In this document: positions 44,778-53,877 of the stretch, piece by piece | How positions within the stretch are numbered: position 1 is the first letter of the stretch | Layout: each line of letters opens with the position of its first letter | Assembly: GCF_009766105.1 (NCBI RefSeq) | Contig: NZ_LMUH01000007.1 | Span: 213,896-277,895, forward strand | Direction of reading: 5' to 3' | Length of the DNA stretch: 64,000 nucleotides | From: Granulicella sp. S156 | GTDB lineage: Bacteria; Acidobacteriota; Terriglobia; Terriglobales; Acidobacteriaceae | The notes under the pieces: generated by a model | What the model was told of the DNA's origin: nothing | What the model saw: the letters and a program-made list of their open reading frames with translations, nothing else | Database searches by the model: none | Program-made: the position numbers and the translations under genes

Positions 44778-46514
44778 TTAGCTGTGCGCGGCAGCTGCAG
44801 CACTCGCCGCTCGCAACGCCGCCAGCGCGGAGTTCGGTTCGGCGGCGAACTTGTTGCGATGGTCGGCAAGATAACGATGAACGTCCGAGATGACCACGGA
44901 ACCCTCGCCGACCGCAGACGCGACCCGCTTCACGGAGTTGGAGCGCACATCGCCGACGGCAAACATCCCCGGCACGCTGGTCGCGTAGGGAGTGCCATCA
45001 AAGCCGTCTGTACCGCCGGTAAGAATGAAGCCCTTCTTATCCAGCCTCACCGTGCCGAAGAGCCACCCTGAGTTGGGCTCGGCGCCGATCATCACGAAGA
45101 CGCTTCCAATCGGCTTCATCGTCGACTCACCGGTCTTGCGATTGATCCAGGTGACGCATTCTAGAGAAGATTCGCCTTCGAGCTTCACGATCTCGGAGTC
45201 GGTATAGAGCGTGATATGCGAGGAGCTTTCGATGCGCGAGATCAGATACTGCGACATGGTGCTGGCCAGCGATTTACCGCGCACGATGTGGTGCACATGC
45301 TTCGCGATGCCGGATAGAAATACCGCAGCCTGTCCCGCCGAGTTGCCACCACCCACCACAATCACTTCATGTTCGCGGCAGAGCAACGACTCCATCGCGG
45401 TCGCCGCGTAGTAGATCCCGCGGTTTTCAAACTGGCTGTAGTTCTCCACGGAAAGCTTGCGGTACTGCGCTCCAGAGGCCACGACGACAGACCGTGAGCA
45501 GACCGGGATGCCTCCCGCAAGCGTCAGTTTGTGGATGCCATCGATCTGTTCCGCCGTTACGGTATCTCTGGAGATGGCGAAGCGTACACCGAACTTCAAG
45601 GCCTGCAACTGGGCGCGGCTGGCCAGGCGCTGGCCGGAGATCCCTGTCGGAAAGCCGAGATAGTTTTCGATCTTGGAACTGGTGCCTGCCTGCCCCCCGG
45701 GAGCGGTGCCCTCGATCACAATGGTGCAGAGCCCTTCCGATGCCGCATAGACAGCGGCTGCGAGACCCGAGGGGCCAGCGCCGACGACTGTCACGTCGTA
45801 GATCATCTCGGGATCAGGAAGCTCGGTGATGCCTAGCTCGTCTGCAAGCTGCGTGATGGTAGGCCGCTGCAAGGTACGGCCATCGGAGAGGACTACCGCT
45901 GGGAAACTGGATTCATGCTCGGATAGGCCGTCATCGGGCAGTGTGGCTTCCTCGGCCGGCACCTCGACGATCCTGTGCGGATAGTTATTGCGGATAAGGA
46001 AGCGCTGCAGTTGAGTCGTCTCCACATCGCCGACGTTCCCCATGAGAACGATGCCACCGGTCGGTTCGCCGATGATGCCAATGCGACGCCAGATGACCGC
46101 TGAGGTGATGAGATTCGCGATGTCGCCTTCTGCGCGCATGAGCCGCTGCAACTCGTTACGCGGTATGCGGAGAAGACGGCTCGCCTTCACCGTCCGCGCT
46201 TGCACAAGGGACCCCTGTGAGGTCAGAAGATTCAACTCGCCGGAGAAATCACATCTCTGATGATGCGCAATGATCCTGGATTCGCCATCCGCAGCGGGCA
46301 GCAAAAAAATATCAACCTGCCCGTCGAGCACGACGAACATATCCACCCGCCGCTCACCGTAAGTAAATAGCAGGACGTTCGCCGGGAAGCTCTCTTCCTG
46401 GCCGTAGGAGCGCAGGCGTTCGACCATCTCTTCTGTAAGTTTTGCGAATGCGAGGTCCGGACGAAACTCTGGAGTGCTCCATGCACTGTTCTCTTTGTTC
46501 TCGACGCCGGCCAT
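44778..46514 (-). CDS. Thioredoxin-reductase-like flavoprotein fused to a cyclic-nucleotide-binding domain
   Basis: 578 residues from ATG 46514 (AGGAGA upstream; the ORF to 46607 lacks a site). N-terminal cNMP-binding-like fold (about 25-140; GERRVDMFVVLDGQVDIFL, CDFSGELNLLTSQG, ASRLLRIPRNELQRLM), then a 60-residue linker with a TIR-like/Grx-like MGNVGDVETTQLQRFL, then FAD and NADPH sites (VVGAGPSGLAAAVYAASEG; VIVVGGGNSAGQAAVFL). The CxxC of thioredoxin reductase is absent: the stretch FENRGIYYAATAMESLLC has no Cys pair, so it transfers electrons to something else. cNMP binding may set the activity. Confidence 0.88.
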   Translation of the reverse strand: MAGVENKENSAWSTPEFRPDLAFAKLTEEMVERLRSYGQEESFPANVLLFTYGERRVDMFVVLDGQVDIFLLPAADGESRIIAHHQRCDFSGELNLLTSQGSLVQARTVKASRLLRIPRNELQRLMRAEGDIANLITSAVIWRRIGIIGEPTGGIVLMGNVGDVETTQLQRFLIRNNYPHRIVEVPAEEATLPDDGLSEHESSFPAVVLSDGRTLQRPTITQLADELGITELPDPEMIYDVTVVGAGPSGLAAAVYAASEGLCTIVIEGTAPGGQAGTSSKIENYLGFPTGISGQRLASRAQLQALKFGVRFAISRDTVTAEQIDGIHKLTLAGGIPVCSRSVVVASGAQYRKLSVENYSQFENRGIYYAATAMESLLCREHEVIVVGGGNSAGQAAVFLSGIAKHVHHIVRGKSLASTMSQYLISRIESSSHITLYTDSEIVKLEGESSLECVTWINRKTGESTMKPIGSVFVMIGAEPNSGWLFGTVRLDKKGFILTGGTDGFDGTPYATSVPGMFAVGDVRSNSVKRVASAVGEGSVVISDVHRYLADHRNKFAAEPNSALAALRAASAAAAAHS

Positions 46515-46614
46515 GACTCTGGAATCTCCTCGCTGAGTTCGTGACCCTATTTTAGAGCCTGTCATCCATTCGTGAAGGATGAGGCCGTTCAGGCTGAATA
46601 ACGACATGCTGCCA

Positions 46615-47964
46615 TCAAGGCACCGACATGCGGACCAGTGGCAGGAAAAAAGCCCCTCCCGTAACGCCCGTCATGCTGAATGACTGCACAAAGAAATAAG
46701 GGACCTTTCTGAGATCGTCAGGGTCAGGGATAAACGGAAAACTCGGGGGATTGAGGTCCTCAGCAAATTTTTTCATCTGGTCATCGGTCAGGCGTGAATA
46801 GTCGAACATGAGCATCTGGTTGTCCCGGTCCAGCTTAATGACGCAGACGGAGTCTTCTTCTGAAGTGATTTCAATGTCTCTAACCAGACCACTGACCAAG
46901 CCGGTCCAGACATATTTATCCCGTTGCCGGGATATCCTGAACGCCGGTTTGCCTACCTCGTAGCCAGGGGCCAGAAATTGTTTGGCCGCACCGATAAAAC
47001 TCTGACTAGCGGGATTGCCACCAACGCCAAAAGTACCCAGCATGTCCTCGGGGCAATGCCCGGTGGAAGGCACCCCACCTTGATACAAGTGTGTCTTGCC
47101 TGCTTTATAAGCAGCGGCTTCTGCTTTCTCGCGCGAATCTTCTGCTGCTTCCTCGGCTTCGACTTTTGCGATTCGATCAGCCTCGAGCTCGCCATAGTTA
47201 AGACCTGTATGCAATACGGGCCGGCCTTGATTAAAGTCGGCAACTTTATCGAATGGGCGAGCGTGGTACCCGACGCATAGCTTGGCCATGACACTCTTCG
47301 CCTGATCGTCAGCAGCTTCACCGTCCGTAATCTCGACTTCACTGTTTTCTATCCATTTGATAGAAACGTCGAAAGGTTTCTGACCACAGAACAGAAGCTG
47401 CATGGGCTTGCTCAGATCCATTCCAGCAGTCTTTACGAAAATAATCCCATTATCGTTAGCGTGGCCGGACGCAACGAGCTTGTCCTGGCTGAACATCGCA
47501 TACGGCTCACTTGATGCGCTGCGGCCCAATGAAGTAAACCATAGAGAAAGCTTATCGAGGCAGTCCTTATGGCCGTTACAGCTTTCACGATTATGAACAT
47601 AAGGCCAGAGTTCATCCTCACTGTTATCGACTCTTTTATCGAGGACCCTTTCCTTGGTCCCATCAGCCATAACACGAATAGCAAATACTTCCGCACTTCC
47701 ATCATCACGAAGCGCAAACCGTACAATCCAATCTTCCTGCACACCTGGCCGATGCAATGTGGTTGAAACTTCCCCCCAGGCATTGGTCTTTCCGCGACCA
47801 GCATTCTGTCCATTTCGCATGACGCTATAGGGAACATCCTGCATGGGTTCCCTTCCCGCTTCATCTGCGGTGTAGTGCATCAGGACATAAGGCTTCGCAT
47901 AGGCCGGTAAGCATTGGGCCATACAAATGAAGAGACAAACGATCATTGATTTGCAGAAAGGCAT
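46615..47964 (-). CDS. Secreted protein with N-terminal carboxypeptidase-regulatory-like start, AT-richer than neighbours
   Basis: 449 residues with signal peptide (1-23, ending PAYAKP). After it comes VPYSVMRNGQNAGRGKTNAWGEV, reminiscent of the spikes/linkers found with type VI-linked or Cna_B-like domains, then cysteines (about ten) and a Glu/Ala/Lys helix VEAEEAAEDSREKAEAAAY (270-290). Base composition is lower in GC than the flanks. Not recognised; no catalytic motif. Possibly acquired. Confidence 0.65.
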   Translation of the reverse strand: MPFCKSMIVCLFICMAQCLPAYAKPYVLMHYTADEAGREPMQDVPYSVMRNGQNAGRGKTNAWGEVSTTLHRPGVQEDWIVRFALRDDGSAEVFAIRVMADGTKERVLDKRVDNSEDELWPYVHNRESCNGHKDCLDKLSLWFTSLGRSASSEPYAMFSQDKLVASGHANDNGIIFVKTAGMDLSKPMQLLFCGQKPFDVSIKWIENSEVEITDGEAADDQAKSVMAKLCVGYHARPFDKVADFNQGRPVLHTGLNYGELEADRIAKVEAEEAAEDSREKAEAAAYKAGKTHLYQGGVPSTGHCPEDMLGTFGVGGNPASQSFIGAAKQFLAPGYEVGKPAFRISRQRDKYVWTGLVSGLVRDIEITSEEDSVCVIKLDRDNQMLMFDYSRLTDDQMKKFAEDLNPPSFPFIPDPDDLRKVPYFFVQSFSMTGVTGGAFFLPLVRMSVP

Positions 47965-48017
47965 TTTGCCTATTTTATCGTTCGTACGGCACCGGCTTCG
48001 CGCCGTAAGCTTATCTC

Positions 48018-48503
48018 ATGCCAAAGACGAAAACGACGAAACGCAGCGCCGGCCTGCTCCTGTATCGAAGACGCAAAGGTGAGATCGAGGTCTTTCTCGT
48101 TCATCCCGGGGGACCGATATGGGCGAAAAAGGATCAGGGATCGTGGACCCTTCCCAAGGGCGAATACGATGCCGACGAAGATCCGCTCGCAGCCGCACAG
48201 CGCGAATTTCATGAGGAAACAGGCTTCACCGCGTCCGGCAACTTTATCGAGCTTGGTTTCGTAATACAGAAGAGCGGCAAGATCGTCACCGCTTGGGCTT
48301 TTGAAGGAGACTGCAACCCAGCTGAACTTGTAAGCAACACCTGCGAGATTGAATGGCCTCCTCGTTCGGGGAAGCGGTTGGAGATTCCTGAAGTCGACCG
48401 CGGCCACTGGTATGAGTTAGCGGAAGCGCGTGAGTACATTCGCCAGGAGCAGTGTGAACTGCTCGAAAGGCTTGTACAACAACTCGCGGTTCGGCACACT
48501 TGA
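48018..48503 (+). CDS. Nudix hydrolase
   Basis: 161 residues; the Nudix box GEYDADEDPLAAAQREFHEE followed by TG is complete (Gx5Ex7REUxEExGU). PKGEYDADEDPLA with preceding KDQGSWTLPKG indicates the diadenosine/NTP-phosphohydrolase-like NUDT2 group. Acts on nucleoside diphosphate derivatives in the cytoplasm. Start ATG 48018 overlaps nothing. Confidence 0.9.
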   Translation: MPKTKTTKRSAGLLLYRRRKGEIEVFLVHPGGPIWAKKDQGSWTLPKGEYDADEDPLAAAQREFHEETGFTASGNFIELGFVIQKSGKIVTAWAFEGDCNPAELVSNTCEIEWPPRSGKRLEIPEVDRGHWYELAEAREYIRQEQCELLERLVQQLAVRHT

Positions 48504-48674
48504 TCTCTTCAGAGATTGAGCGAGACGCCTCTATTCATTCGGTTTACCAATATGATCCAGTTTGCGTGAATGATTGTTGTTAAACGCATTGACTGTTATT
48601 AAAAAGATGAGCATCGCCTGGGTCAGCGAACAACGTTACGCGACAGGTCCGAATCCAACGTACCTGGAGGATTC

Positions 48675-48989
48675 ATGAACCGAATTCGCAAAATCTTAGC
48701 TCTCTCGATCGTTGCTACCAGCCTCACCGGAGGAGTGGCCTTCGCACAGGATCATCATGACGACCATCAAGATAACCACGGTGGTTACGTCCGTCATGAT
48801 GAGTGGAAGAAGGGTTACCACATGAACAATGCCGATTGGGGCCGTGGCGAGAAAATTGACTACCATCAATATCATTTGAGCGCGCCGCGACGTGGCTACG
48901 AGTGGCGTCAGGTGGACGGCAATTATGTGCAGGCCGCCATTGCAACTGGTATCATCGCCTCCGTCGTCGTCGCCTCTACTGTGCACTAA
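48675..48989 (+). CDS. Small periplasmic RcnB-like protein
   Basis: 104 residues with signal peptide (1-24, ending FAQD), then a His/Asp-rich stretch DHHDDHQDNHGGYVRHDEW and YHQYHLSAPRRGYEWRQVDG, ending in a hydrophobic helix (AAIATGIIASVVVAS). The GYEWRQVDGNYV strand is typical for the RcnB/nickel-cobalt homeostasis family. Metal binding by the His-rich part is inferred. Terminator follows. Confidence 0.8.
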   Translation: MNRIRKILALSIVATSLTGGVAFAQDHHDDHQDNHGGYVRHDEWKKGYHMNNADWGRGEKIDYHQYHLSAPRRGYEWRQVDGNYVQAAIATGIIASVVVASTVH

Positions 48990-49020
48990 AGCTAACTGCG
49001 TAGTTTGAATCTGCTAAACC

Positions 49021-49056
49021 AACACCGCCGCCGGGCATTGCCCCGGCGGCGGTGTT
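49021..49056 (+). terminator. Intrinsic terminator of the RcnB-like gene
   Basis: Perfect 15-bp stem starting AACACCGCCGCCGGG, loop CATTGC, followed by CTTGTGTT; 32 bp after the stop. Confidence 0.85.
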
Positions 49057-49238
49057 CTTGTGTTGAGATCTTTTACTCGCCACCTCTGAATGAATGCGGT
49101 TCACATAACGCATAGGAGAGATTCTCTTCGGACACGTTGAGCTCGTTATTGAAATAGCAGAGAATCAAAGGAGATAAATCTCTCTCCAAGAATGATGTCA
49201 GATTTAGAGCTGACACTCACTTTAGGGTATGCATAACG

Positions 49239-49439
49239 ATGATCTCGCCTCCGAATAATTTGCCCCACTACCGATTATTAACCGGCCCGGACGATGCCAA
49301 CTTCTGCCGCCGCGTCAGCGAAGCATTGTCCCTGGGCTATGTTCTTTATGGCTCTCCTGCCATCACCTTCAACGGGACAAACGTGATTGCAGCTCAAGCC
49401 ATCGTCTGGCCTCATGCCATTTCAGAGTCTGAAGGCTGA
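49239..49439 (+). CDS. DUF1737 domain protein
   Basis: 66 residues from ATG 49239. YRLLTGPDDANFCRRVSEAL, SLGYVLYGSPAITFNG and then VIAAQAIVWP are the DUF1737 pattern, a tiny fold found in many bacteria, normally co-occurring as single-domain ORFs. Role unknown. It ends 29 bp before the inverted-terminus element. Confidence 0.8.
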   Translation: MISPPNNLPHYRLLTGPDDANFCRRVSEALSLGYVLYGSPAITFNGTNVIAAQAIVWPHAISESEG

Positions 49440-49467
49440 ACATCATACTTAGGGCTAGCTCAATGGC

Positions 49468-49725
49468 GGGTGCCCCATCTTCGGCGCGGCTTTATCGCGC
49501 CTAAGGTGGGCATTGACGCAGCGCTCCACAAACATTTGCATCAAGGTAGGCATTCGCGAAGCGAACCGCTCCTGCTCATCTTTGTTTTACCTCTGAGGTT
49601 TGTACTATCACCGAGGGTGTACTGGCGCGGAGATCTGATGGAGCGCAAAATTGAGCTGGAGCGGTCGGGCTTCGCGAATACCCACCTTAGACGCGCAAAG
49701 AACGCGCGTCGAAGATGGGGCACCC
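49468..49725. mobile_element. Non-autonomous inverted-terminus element, copy 1
   Basis: 258 bp whose ends are inverted: left GGGTGCCCCATCTTCGGCGC, right reading into the element from its complement GGGTGCCCCATCTTCGACGC. Inner motifs CTAAGGTGGGCATTG and CCACAAACATTTGCATCAAG recur in the second copy (60760-61032) in inverse order and orientation. No ORF codes for a transposase; a 144-residue frame through it is spurious. It resembles a MITE or REP-type element. Confidence 0.8.
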
Positions 49726-49763
49726 GGTTTGTGGCGATACAACTAGAAAAGCAAAGGCAACGA

Positions 49764-50495
49764 CTACAAACCACCCTCGCCCATCTTATGAATTACCTGC
49801 CCGATGATGAGTATGTTATTCAGGTCATCGCCTTCGATGAACTCATCCGGATACTTCGTCTTGTCGGGGTTGTCGCTTACGACCCGCAGCCGACCGTCGG
49901 CTAGCAAATAAAGCCTCTTCACCCGCGCCTCGCCGGCATAGGCCAGCGCAAAGAGCCGCTCATTGCGAATCCGCGTCAGGCCCATGTGGAGGACAACTTT
50001 ATCGTTGTCCCACAAGGTAGGCTGCATGGAGTCGCCGCGCACCCTGGCGACGCGGATCTCTTCCGGTTTTGCATTCACATCCTTCAGCCACTTCCTTGTG
50101 AAGTGCAGCTTGTACTTGGTCTCGGCAAACTCAAGCACCAGCGCGCCAGGACCGCCCGACACATCCATCTCGTAGACCGGGATCATGACTCCGGTCTCAG
50201 GATTGAAGTCATCGTCGTCCACCATGCCATGAATCGCAAAGGCATCGACCCTGACGGATTTGGACACTTTGGTGTGTCCCTCCGACCCATCGCCCTTGAG
50301 CAGATGGCGAACCGTGGTGTGCAGTACTCGTGCTGCGGTATCGAGGTACTCAGCCCTGACCTTATCGGCCTTCGTCTCCCCGCTCTCCCACTGCGAGATC
50401 GCAGCTCCGCTGATGCCTACTTCGGCCGCAAGCCTTCTCTGCGTATAGCCGCTCTCTACCCGAATTCGCTTAAAACGCTCGCCAAAAGTCTCCAT
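49764..50495 (-). CDS. XRE/S24 LexA-like autocleaving repressor
   Basis: 243 residues. N-terminal HTH (about 6-60; SGYTQRRLAAEVGISGAAIS), linker, and C-terminal peptidase S24 (about 110-230) with the nucleophile Ser in RGDSMQPTLWDND and Lys in AGEARVKRLYLLAD. This is a phage-type or SOS-type repressor; no phage genes are adjacent. Its upstream region is AT-rich with TTAAGCGTTAA at 50523-50533 as a possible operator. An element lies just downstream. Confidence 0.88.
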   Translation of the reverse strand: METFGERFKRIRVESGYTQRRLAAEVGISGAAISQWESGETKADKVRAEYLDTAARVLHTTVRHLLKGDGSEGHTKVSKSVRVDAFAIHGMVDDDDFNPETGVMIPVYEMDVSGGPGALVLEFAETKYKLHFTRKWLKDVNAKPEEIRVARVRGDSMQPTLWDNDKVVLHMGLTRIRNERLFALAYAGEARVKRLYLLADGRLRVVSDNPDKTKYPDEFIEGDDLNNILIIGQVIHKMGEGGL

Positions 50496-50610
50496 GGAAT
50501 TAGTTTAGCGCACTTATCTGAATTAAGCGTTAACTTAGAGGACTCAACTCCAATGTTTCAAGCGGCTTCCGGGGTGCTTCGCACCAGAACAGGTGCAGGC
50601 TGGCTACCGC

Positions 50611-51555
50611 TTAGCGTGCTGTAAATTCAGTGGAGGCCTTCAGCGCTTTTATGACTTCGCCCGCGATATCGTCCTGAACCATGAGGATGTCGTCGAAGGG
50701 CCGGTCGTAAGTTTCGGACCAGACGATATAGCCGTTGTCCGCACGAATCAACTGCGCGGCGACCCGCAGCCTGGTGCCTGACTTACGCACGCTTCCATCG
50801 AGCACATAAGCGACCCCCAGCGTCTTCGCGATATCGGCGACGGGTATCTGCTTCCCTTTGAAATAGAACGAGGACGTCGGCCCGGGTACGCGAAGGCCCG
50901 GAATCTTGCTGAGCTTATCGATCAGCTCCTCGGTCATGCCGTCGGCGAAGGGCTCCTCGTTCATCTCCTGGGTCATATCGATAAAGGGCAAAACGGCGAT
51001 GGACTTCTGCGGCTGGGCAGCAACAGCGGGTGGGTCTGCGGGGCGATTGCGTGTGATCCTGCCGTGGAACAGGAAGGCAACGCCAAGCGCGAGGCAGATC
51101 ACTACGCCAACAGTCCACAGGAGTCCGGTTTTGAGATGCGTGCCGGGTGTCGGCATATCGGAGCGCACCGGGCTTGGTGGCTCGCCGTCTAAAGCCTGCG
51201 CGTGGGAGGTAGCAGCAGGCTCATCCGTCCAGGGGCTGACCGCCGCCACCATCCGATACCCTAGCCGCGGCACTGTCGCGATGTACGTAGGTTGCTTGGA
51301 GTCGTCACCGAGCAGACGGCGAAGCGATGCCACAGCCTGGTAGACAGAGTCCGGAGTGACGATAACCTCAGGCCAGACCTGATTGAGCAGGTCATCGATG
51401 CTGACCACCTCTCCGGCGTGCTCGGCGAGGCAAAGCAGCAGCCGCATCGACCGCACCTCTAGCCGAGCGGTCTCTCCCTCTCGTGAGATCTGGCCGGATG
51501 TCGGATTAACGCACCAAGCACCGATGCGAAGCATTGTCGTGGTTGGGCGTTCCAT
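50611..51555 (-). CDS. CadC-like membrane transcriptional regulator with TolB/FlgO-like domain
   Basis: 314 residues. N-terminal OmpR-type winged helix (about 5-105; MRLLLCLAEHAGEVVSIDDL, DSVYQAVASLRRLLGDD), linker, a span about 145-166 (TGLLWTVGVVICLALGVAFL), then a periplasmic domain IAVLPFIDMTQEMNEEPFAD. The last resembles the N-terminus of TolB or the FlgO fold found in CadC homologues. It senses something outside and directly regulates; divergent from an operon of duplicated membrane proteins. Confidence 0.87.
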   Translation of the reverse strand: MERPTTTMLRIGAWCVNPTSGQISREGETARLEVRSMRLLLCLAEHAGEVVSIDDLLNQVWPEVIVTPDSVYQAVASLRRLLGDDSKQPTYIATVPRLGYRMVAAVSPWTDEPAATSHAQALDGEPPSPVRSDMPTPGTHLKTGLLWTVGVVICLALGVAFLFHGRITRNRPADPPAVAAQPQKSIAVLPFIDMTQEMNEEPFADGMTEELIDKLSKIPGLRVPGPTSSFYFKGKQIPVADIAKTLGVAYVLDGSVRKSGTRLRVAAQLIRADNGYIVWSETYDRPFDDILMVQDDIAGEVIKALKASTEFTAR

Positions 51556-51827
51556 GCGGGACCAGTGATTACCCTCTGTTCAAAGTATAAAAGCGGCGCT
51601 CGCCGATTATACCGACACCACAGAGGAACTCCGTTCGCGTTCCGTCGGTCTTCGCTTAGAAGCTATTCCGACCACATTACCGTGATGCGGCGTCATTTCA
51701 GAACTATTCAGGTTGTTTCAGACCAACCCTCAGGACTTCTCGGGCCTGGCTGAATAGGGTAAGCCGTAGCTCACCGCTTGAGGTCACCTGCACTGACATG
51801 CTGACCCGATCGCTTTCAGGAGACTTT

Positions 51828-52724
51828 GTGAAGAGAAATTGGTTGAGTGGCCCCGCGCATGATTCGAGCCGCAGTCTCGATATCGTTCGGGTCGCAGTGG
51901 CGCTCATTCTCATCACCCACCCCGTTTATGCGTTACTGCATCCTGCCAATGTTCGCGGGTTCGGTCACATCCTTGAATCCCATCACATTCCTTTCGGAGT
52001 GGGTCTCGCCTGGGCTGTGATGTTAATTCAAGCCGGATGCTCTTTAGCTCTCGTGGCTCGAAGGCTTGTCGTGCCTGCGTGCATTGGGCACATCTTCATC
52101 CTCGGCATGGGCATTTGGCTCGTTCATGCGCCAAGGTGGCGCACGGTCGGCTTAGAAGATGGAGATCATCACCCAGGGGCCGAGTTCAGCACCTTGTTGA
52201 TTGCCTGCCTGCTCGGCATACTCTGCGCGTACTGGCACAGGGAGGGAGACGGTCCTTCCCTCCCGGAACGCGAAGACCTCCCAGCCCGTCGCGGGCTTGA
52301 AGTCATTCGGCTCGCGGCGGCAATCATTCTGATGATTCACCCGATTGGCGCGCTGAGAGAGGGGCTGAGGGACCCGGCAGGTCTCAACGACCTCGGCCAC
52401 TACTTCTCCTCCATTGGCTTCCCCCTCGGCGTTCCGTTGGTGTGGGGAGCCATGTTCCTTCAAATCGCATCTTCGCTGGCATTGATCGCGCGGCGGCTTG
52501 TCGTTCCAGCTTGCCTGGGACACTTCCTCGTCCTGGGCACGGGGATATGGCTCTTTCACGCTCCTCATTGGTTCGTCATTGGCCCAGATAACGTCGTTGG
52601 CCCCGGTGAAGAAGGCGTGGAGTACAGCGTGCTGTTGATTGCCTGCTTCTTCAGCGTCCTGCTGGCGTATTGGCCTCGCAGCGGTAGTGTCAACACATTT
52701 CAAACACAGGAGCATATCGGATGA
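51828..52724 (+). CDS. Membrane protein of two DoxX-like repeats
   Basis: 298 residues from GTG 51828 (AGGAGA four bases upstream; ATG 51798 possible). Two tandem halves of four hydrophobic spans each: LDIVRVAVALILITHPVYAL and LEVIRLAAAIILMIHPIGAL, then GVGLAWAVMLIQAGCSLALV and GVPLVWGAMFLQIASSLALI, and ARRLVVPACIGH / ARRLVVPACLGH. The repeat suggests a fused dimer of a DoxX/QoxD-like fold. Overlaps the next gene by 4 bp. Function unknown. Confidence 0.8.
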   Translation: MKRNWLSGPAHDSSRSLDIVRVAVALILITHPVYALLHPANVRGFGHILESHHIPFGVGLAWAVMLIQAGCSLALVARRLVVPACIGHIFILGMGIWLVHAPRWRTVGLEDGDHHPGAEFSTLLIACLLGILCAYWHREGDGPSLPEREDLPARRGLEVIRLAAAIILMIHPIGALREGLRDPAGLNDLGHYFSSIGFPLGVPLVWGAMFLQIASSLALIARRLVVPACLGHFLVLGTGIWLFHAPHWFVIGPDNVVGPGEEGVEYSVLLIACFFSVLLAYWPRSGSVNTFQTQEHIG

Positions 52725-53188
52725 TTGGGGATTCAACAGCATGGCCCTTTGGGAAAAAGAGCGCTCTCTTAGCCATCGGCGTAGGCGGTCTGATCGGCGG
52801 AACGTTGGACCTGCTACAAGCCTGCCTTCTGTTTGGCTGGGATATTCCGCTCGCGATTGCGGGCGGGCTGCTAGGGCCGAAGGCAGAGCATGGAGGCGTC
52901 GGCACCTATGTCCTGGGTGTCTTACTGCACTTCTTCATCGCGCTCTCAGCAGCGGCTATCTATTACACGGCAAGCCGCAGGCTGATTTTTTTAAAGCAGC
53001 ATGTGCTGGTATGCGGGTTGTTCTTTGGCGCCACGGTTGACACCGTCATGAATCTCATCGTCTTGCCGCTCTCCGCGCTTCACGCAAGAGGCCCGTACGA
53101 GCTTCATGACCTGATTCAAGGACTACTCATGCACATGGTCGTAATTGGTCTACCGATCGCCTTCAGCGTTCGGCGGTTCTCAAAGTAG
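52721..53188 (+). CDS. Membrane protein, paralogue 1
   Basis: 155 residues, four hydrophobic spans. GDSTAWPFGKKSALLAIGVG, PKAEHGGVGTYVLGVLLHFF and YYTASRRLIFLKQHVLVCGL are shared with the next gene. Topology and length recall YagU/DUF1440 inner-membrane proteins, only loosely. Starts inside the DoxX-like gene's stop (ATGA). Likely co-expressed. Confidence 0.8.
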   Translation: MIGDSTAWPFGKKSALLAIGVGGLIGGTLDLLQACLLFGWDIPLAIAGGLLGPKAEHGGVGTYVLGVLLHFFIALSAAAIYYTASRRLIFLKQHVLVCGLFFGATVDTVMNLIVLPLSALHARGPYELHDLIQGLLMHMVVIGLPIAFSVRRFSK

Positions 53189-53210
53189 GCAGAACAAAAG
53201 AGGAGATGAA

Positions 53211-53678
53211 ATGATTGGCGATTCTACAGCGTGGCCATTTGGAAAAAGAAACGCTTTCTTAGCCATAACAGTGGGCGGCTCGATTGCCGGAGTGGTGGCC
53301 CTTCTACATGCTTGTATCCAATCGGGCTGGGACATTCCCCTTACGATTGCCGAGGGGTTGATAGGCGCAAAGGCGGAGCACGGTGGCGTTGGCACCTATG
53401 TCCTTGGAGTCTTTCTCCACTTCTTTATCGCCTTTACAGCAGCGGCCGTGTACTACACGGCAAGCCGCAGGCTCTCTTTCTTGAAACAGCATCCGCTGGT
53501 GTGCGGTTTGTACTACGGAGCCACAGTTCAGCTGGTGATGCACCTTATCGTATTTCCGCTTTGCGCCTTTCACGAATCGAACCCTATTCCTATTCATGAC
53601 CTGCTGCTAGGGATGCTCTACAAGATGGTGGAGGTTGGTTTGCCGATCTCCTATAGCGTTCGACGGTTCTCGAAGTAG
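53211..53678 (+). CDS. Membrane protein, paralogue 2 (tandem duplicate)
   Basis: 155 residues from ATG 53211 (AGGAG upstream). Same length and same first eleven residues as the previous gene, about 60-65 percent identical by eye overall, with most changes in spans and in loop after FP(L)CAFHESNPIPIHD. So the two arose by tandem duplication. Ends at the 53707-53850 hairpin. Confidence 0.82.
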   Translation: MIGDSTAWPFGKRNAFLAITVGGSIAGVVALLHACIQSGWDIPLTIAEGLIGAKAEHGGVGTYVLGVFLHFFIAFTAAAVYYTASRRLSFLKQHPLVCGLYYGATVQLVMHLIVFPLCAFHESNPIPIHDLLLGMLYKMVEVGLPISYSVRRFSK

Positions 53679-53706
53679 ACCCATAATCTCTGGTAGCACT
53701 GGTTCT

Positions 53707-53850
53707 CTCAAAAGGCTTTGACGCAACGGGCGCAACGGTTCGCGAAGGCACGCGACGACATTTGTGCTTAGGAAAAGTGTTTTGCCTAAGAACTACAGCC
53801 GTCGCGCATCGTTGCGAACCGCTGCGCCCGTTGCGTCAAGTTTTTTGAGG
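53707..53850. repeat. Long imperfect inverted repeat between convergent genes
   Basis: Arms 53718-53744 and 53813-53839 (TTGACGCAACGGGCGCA perfect, CGGTTCGC block after one mismatch), widened outward by CTCAAAA/TTTTTTGAG and inward by CGCGACG/CGTCGCG and CTTAGG/CCTAAG. The whole can fold as one 140-nt hairpin, with T-runs on each side. Between the stops of convergent genes it likely works as a bidirectional terminator, or is a MITE-type remnant. Confidence 0.7.
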
Positions 53851-53877
53851 AGCACCACAGAGGAGTATCTGAAAAAT

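Noticed and set aside
49470..49904. Plus-strand 144-residue frame through element copy 1
   Set aside because: It runs through the repeat and then antisense to the S24 repressor; no ribosome site.
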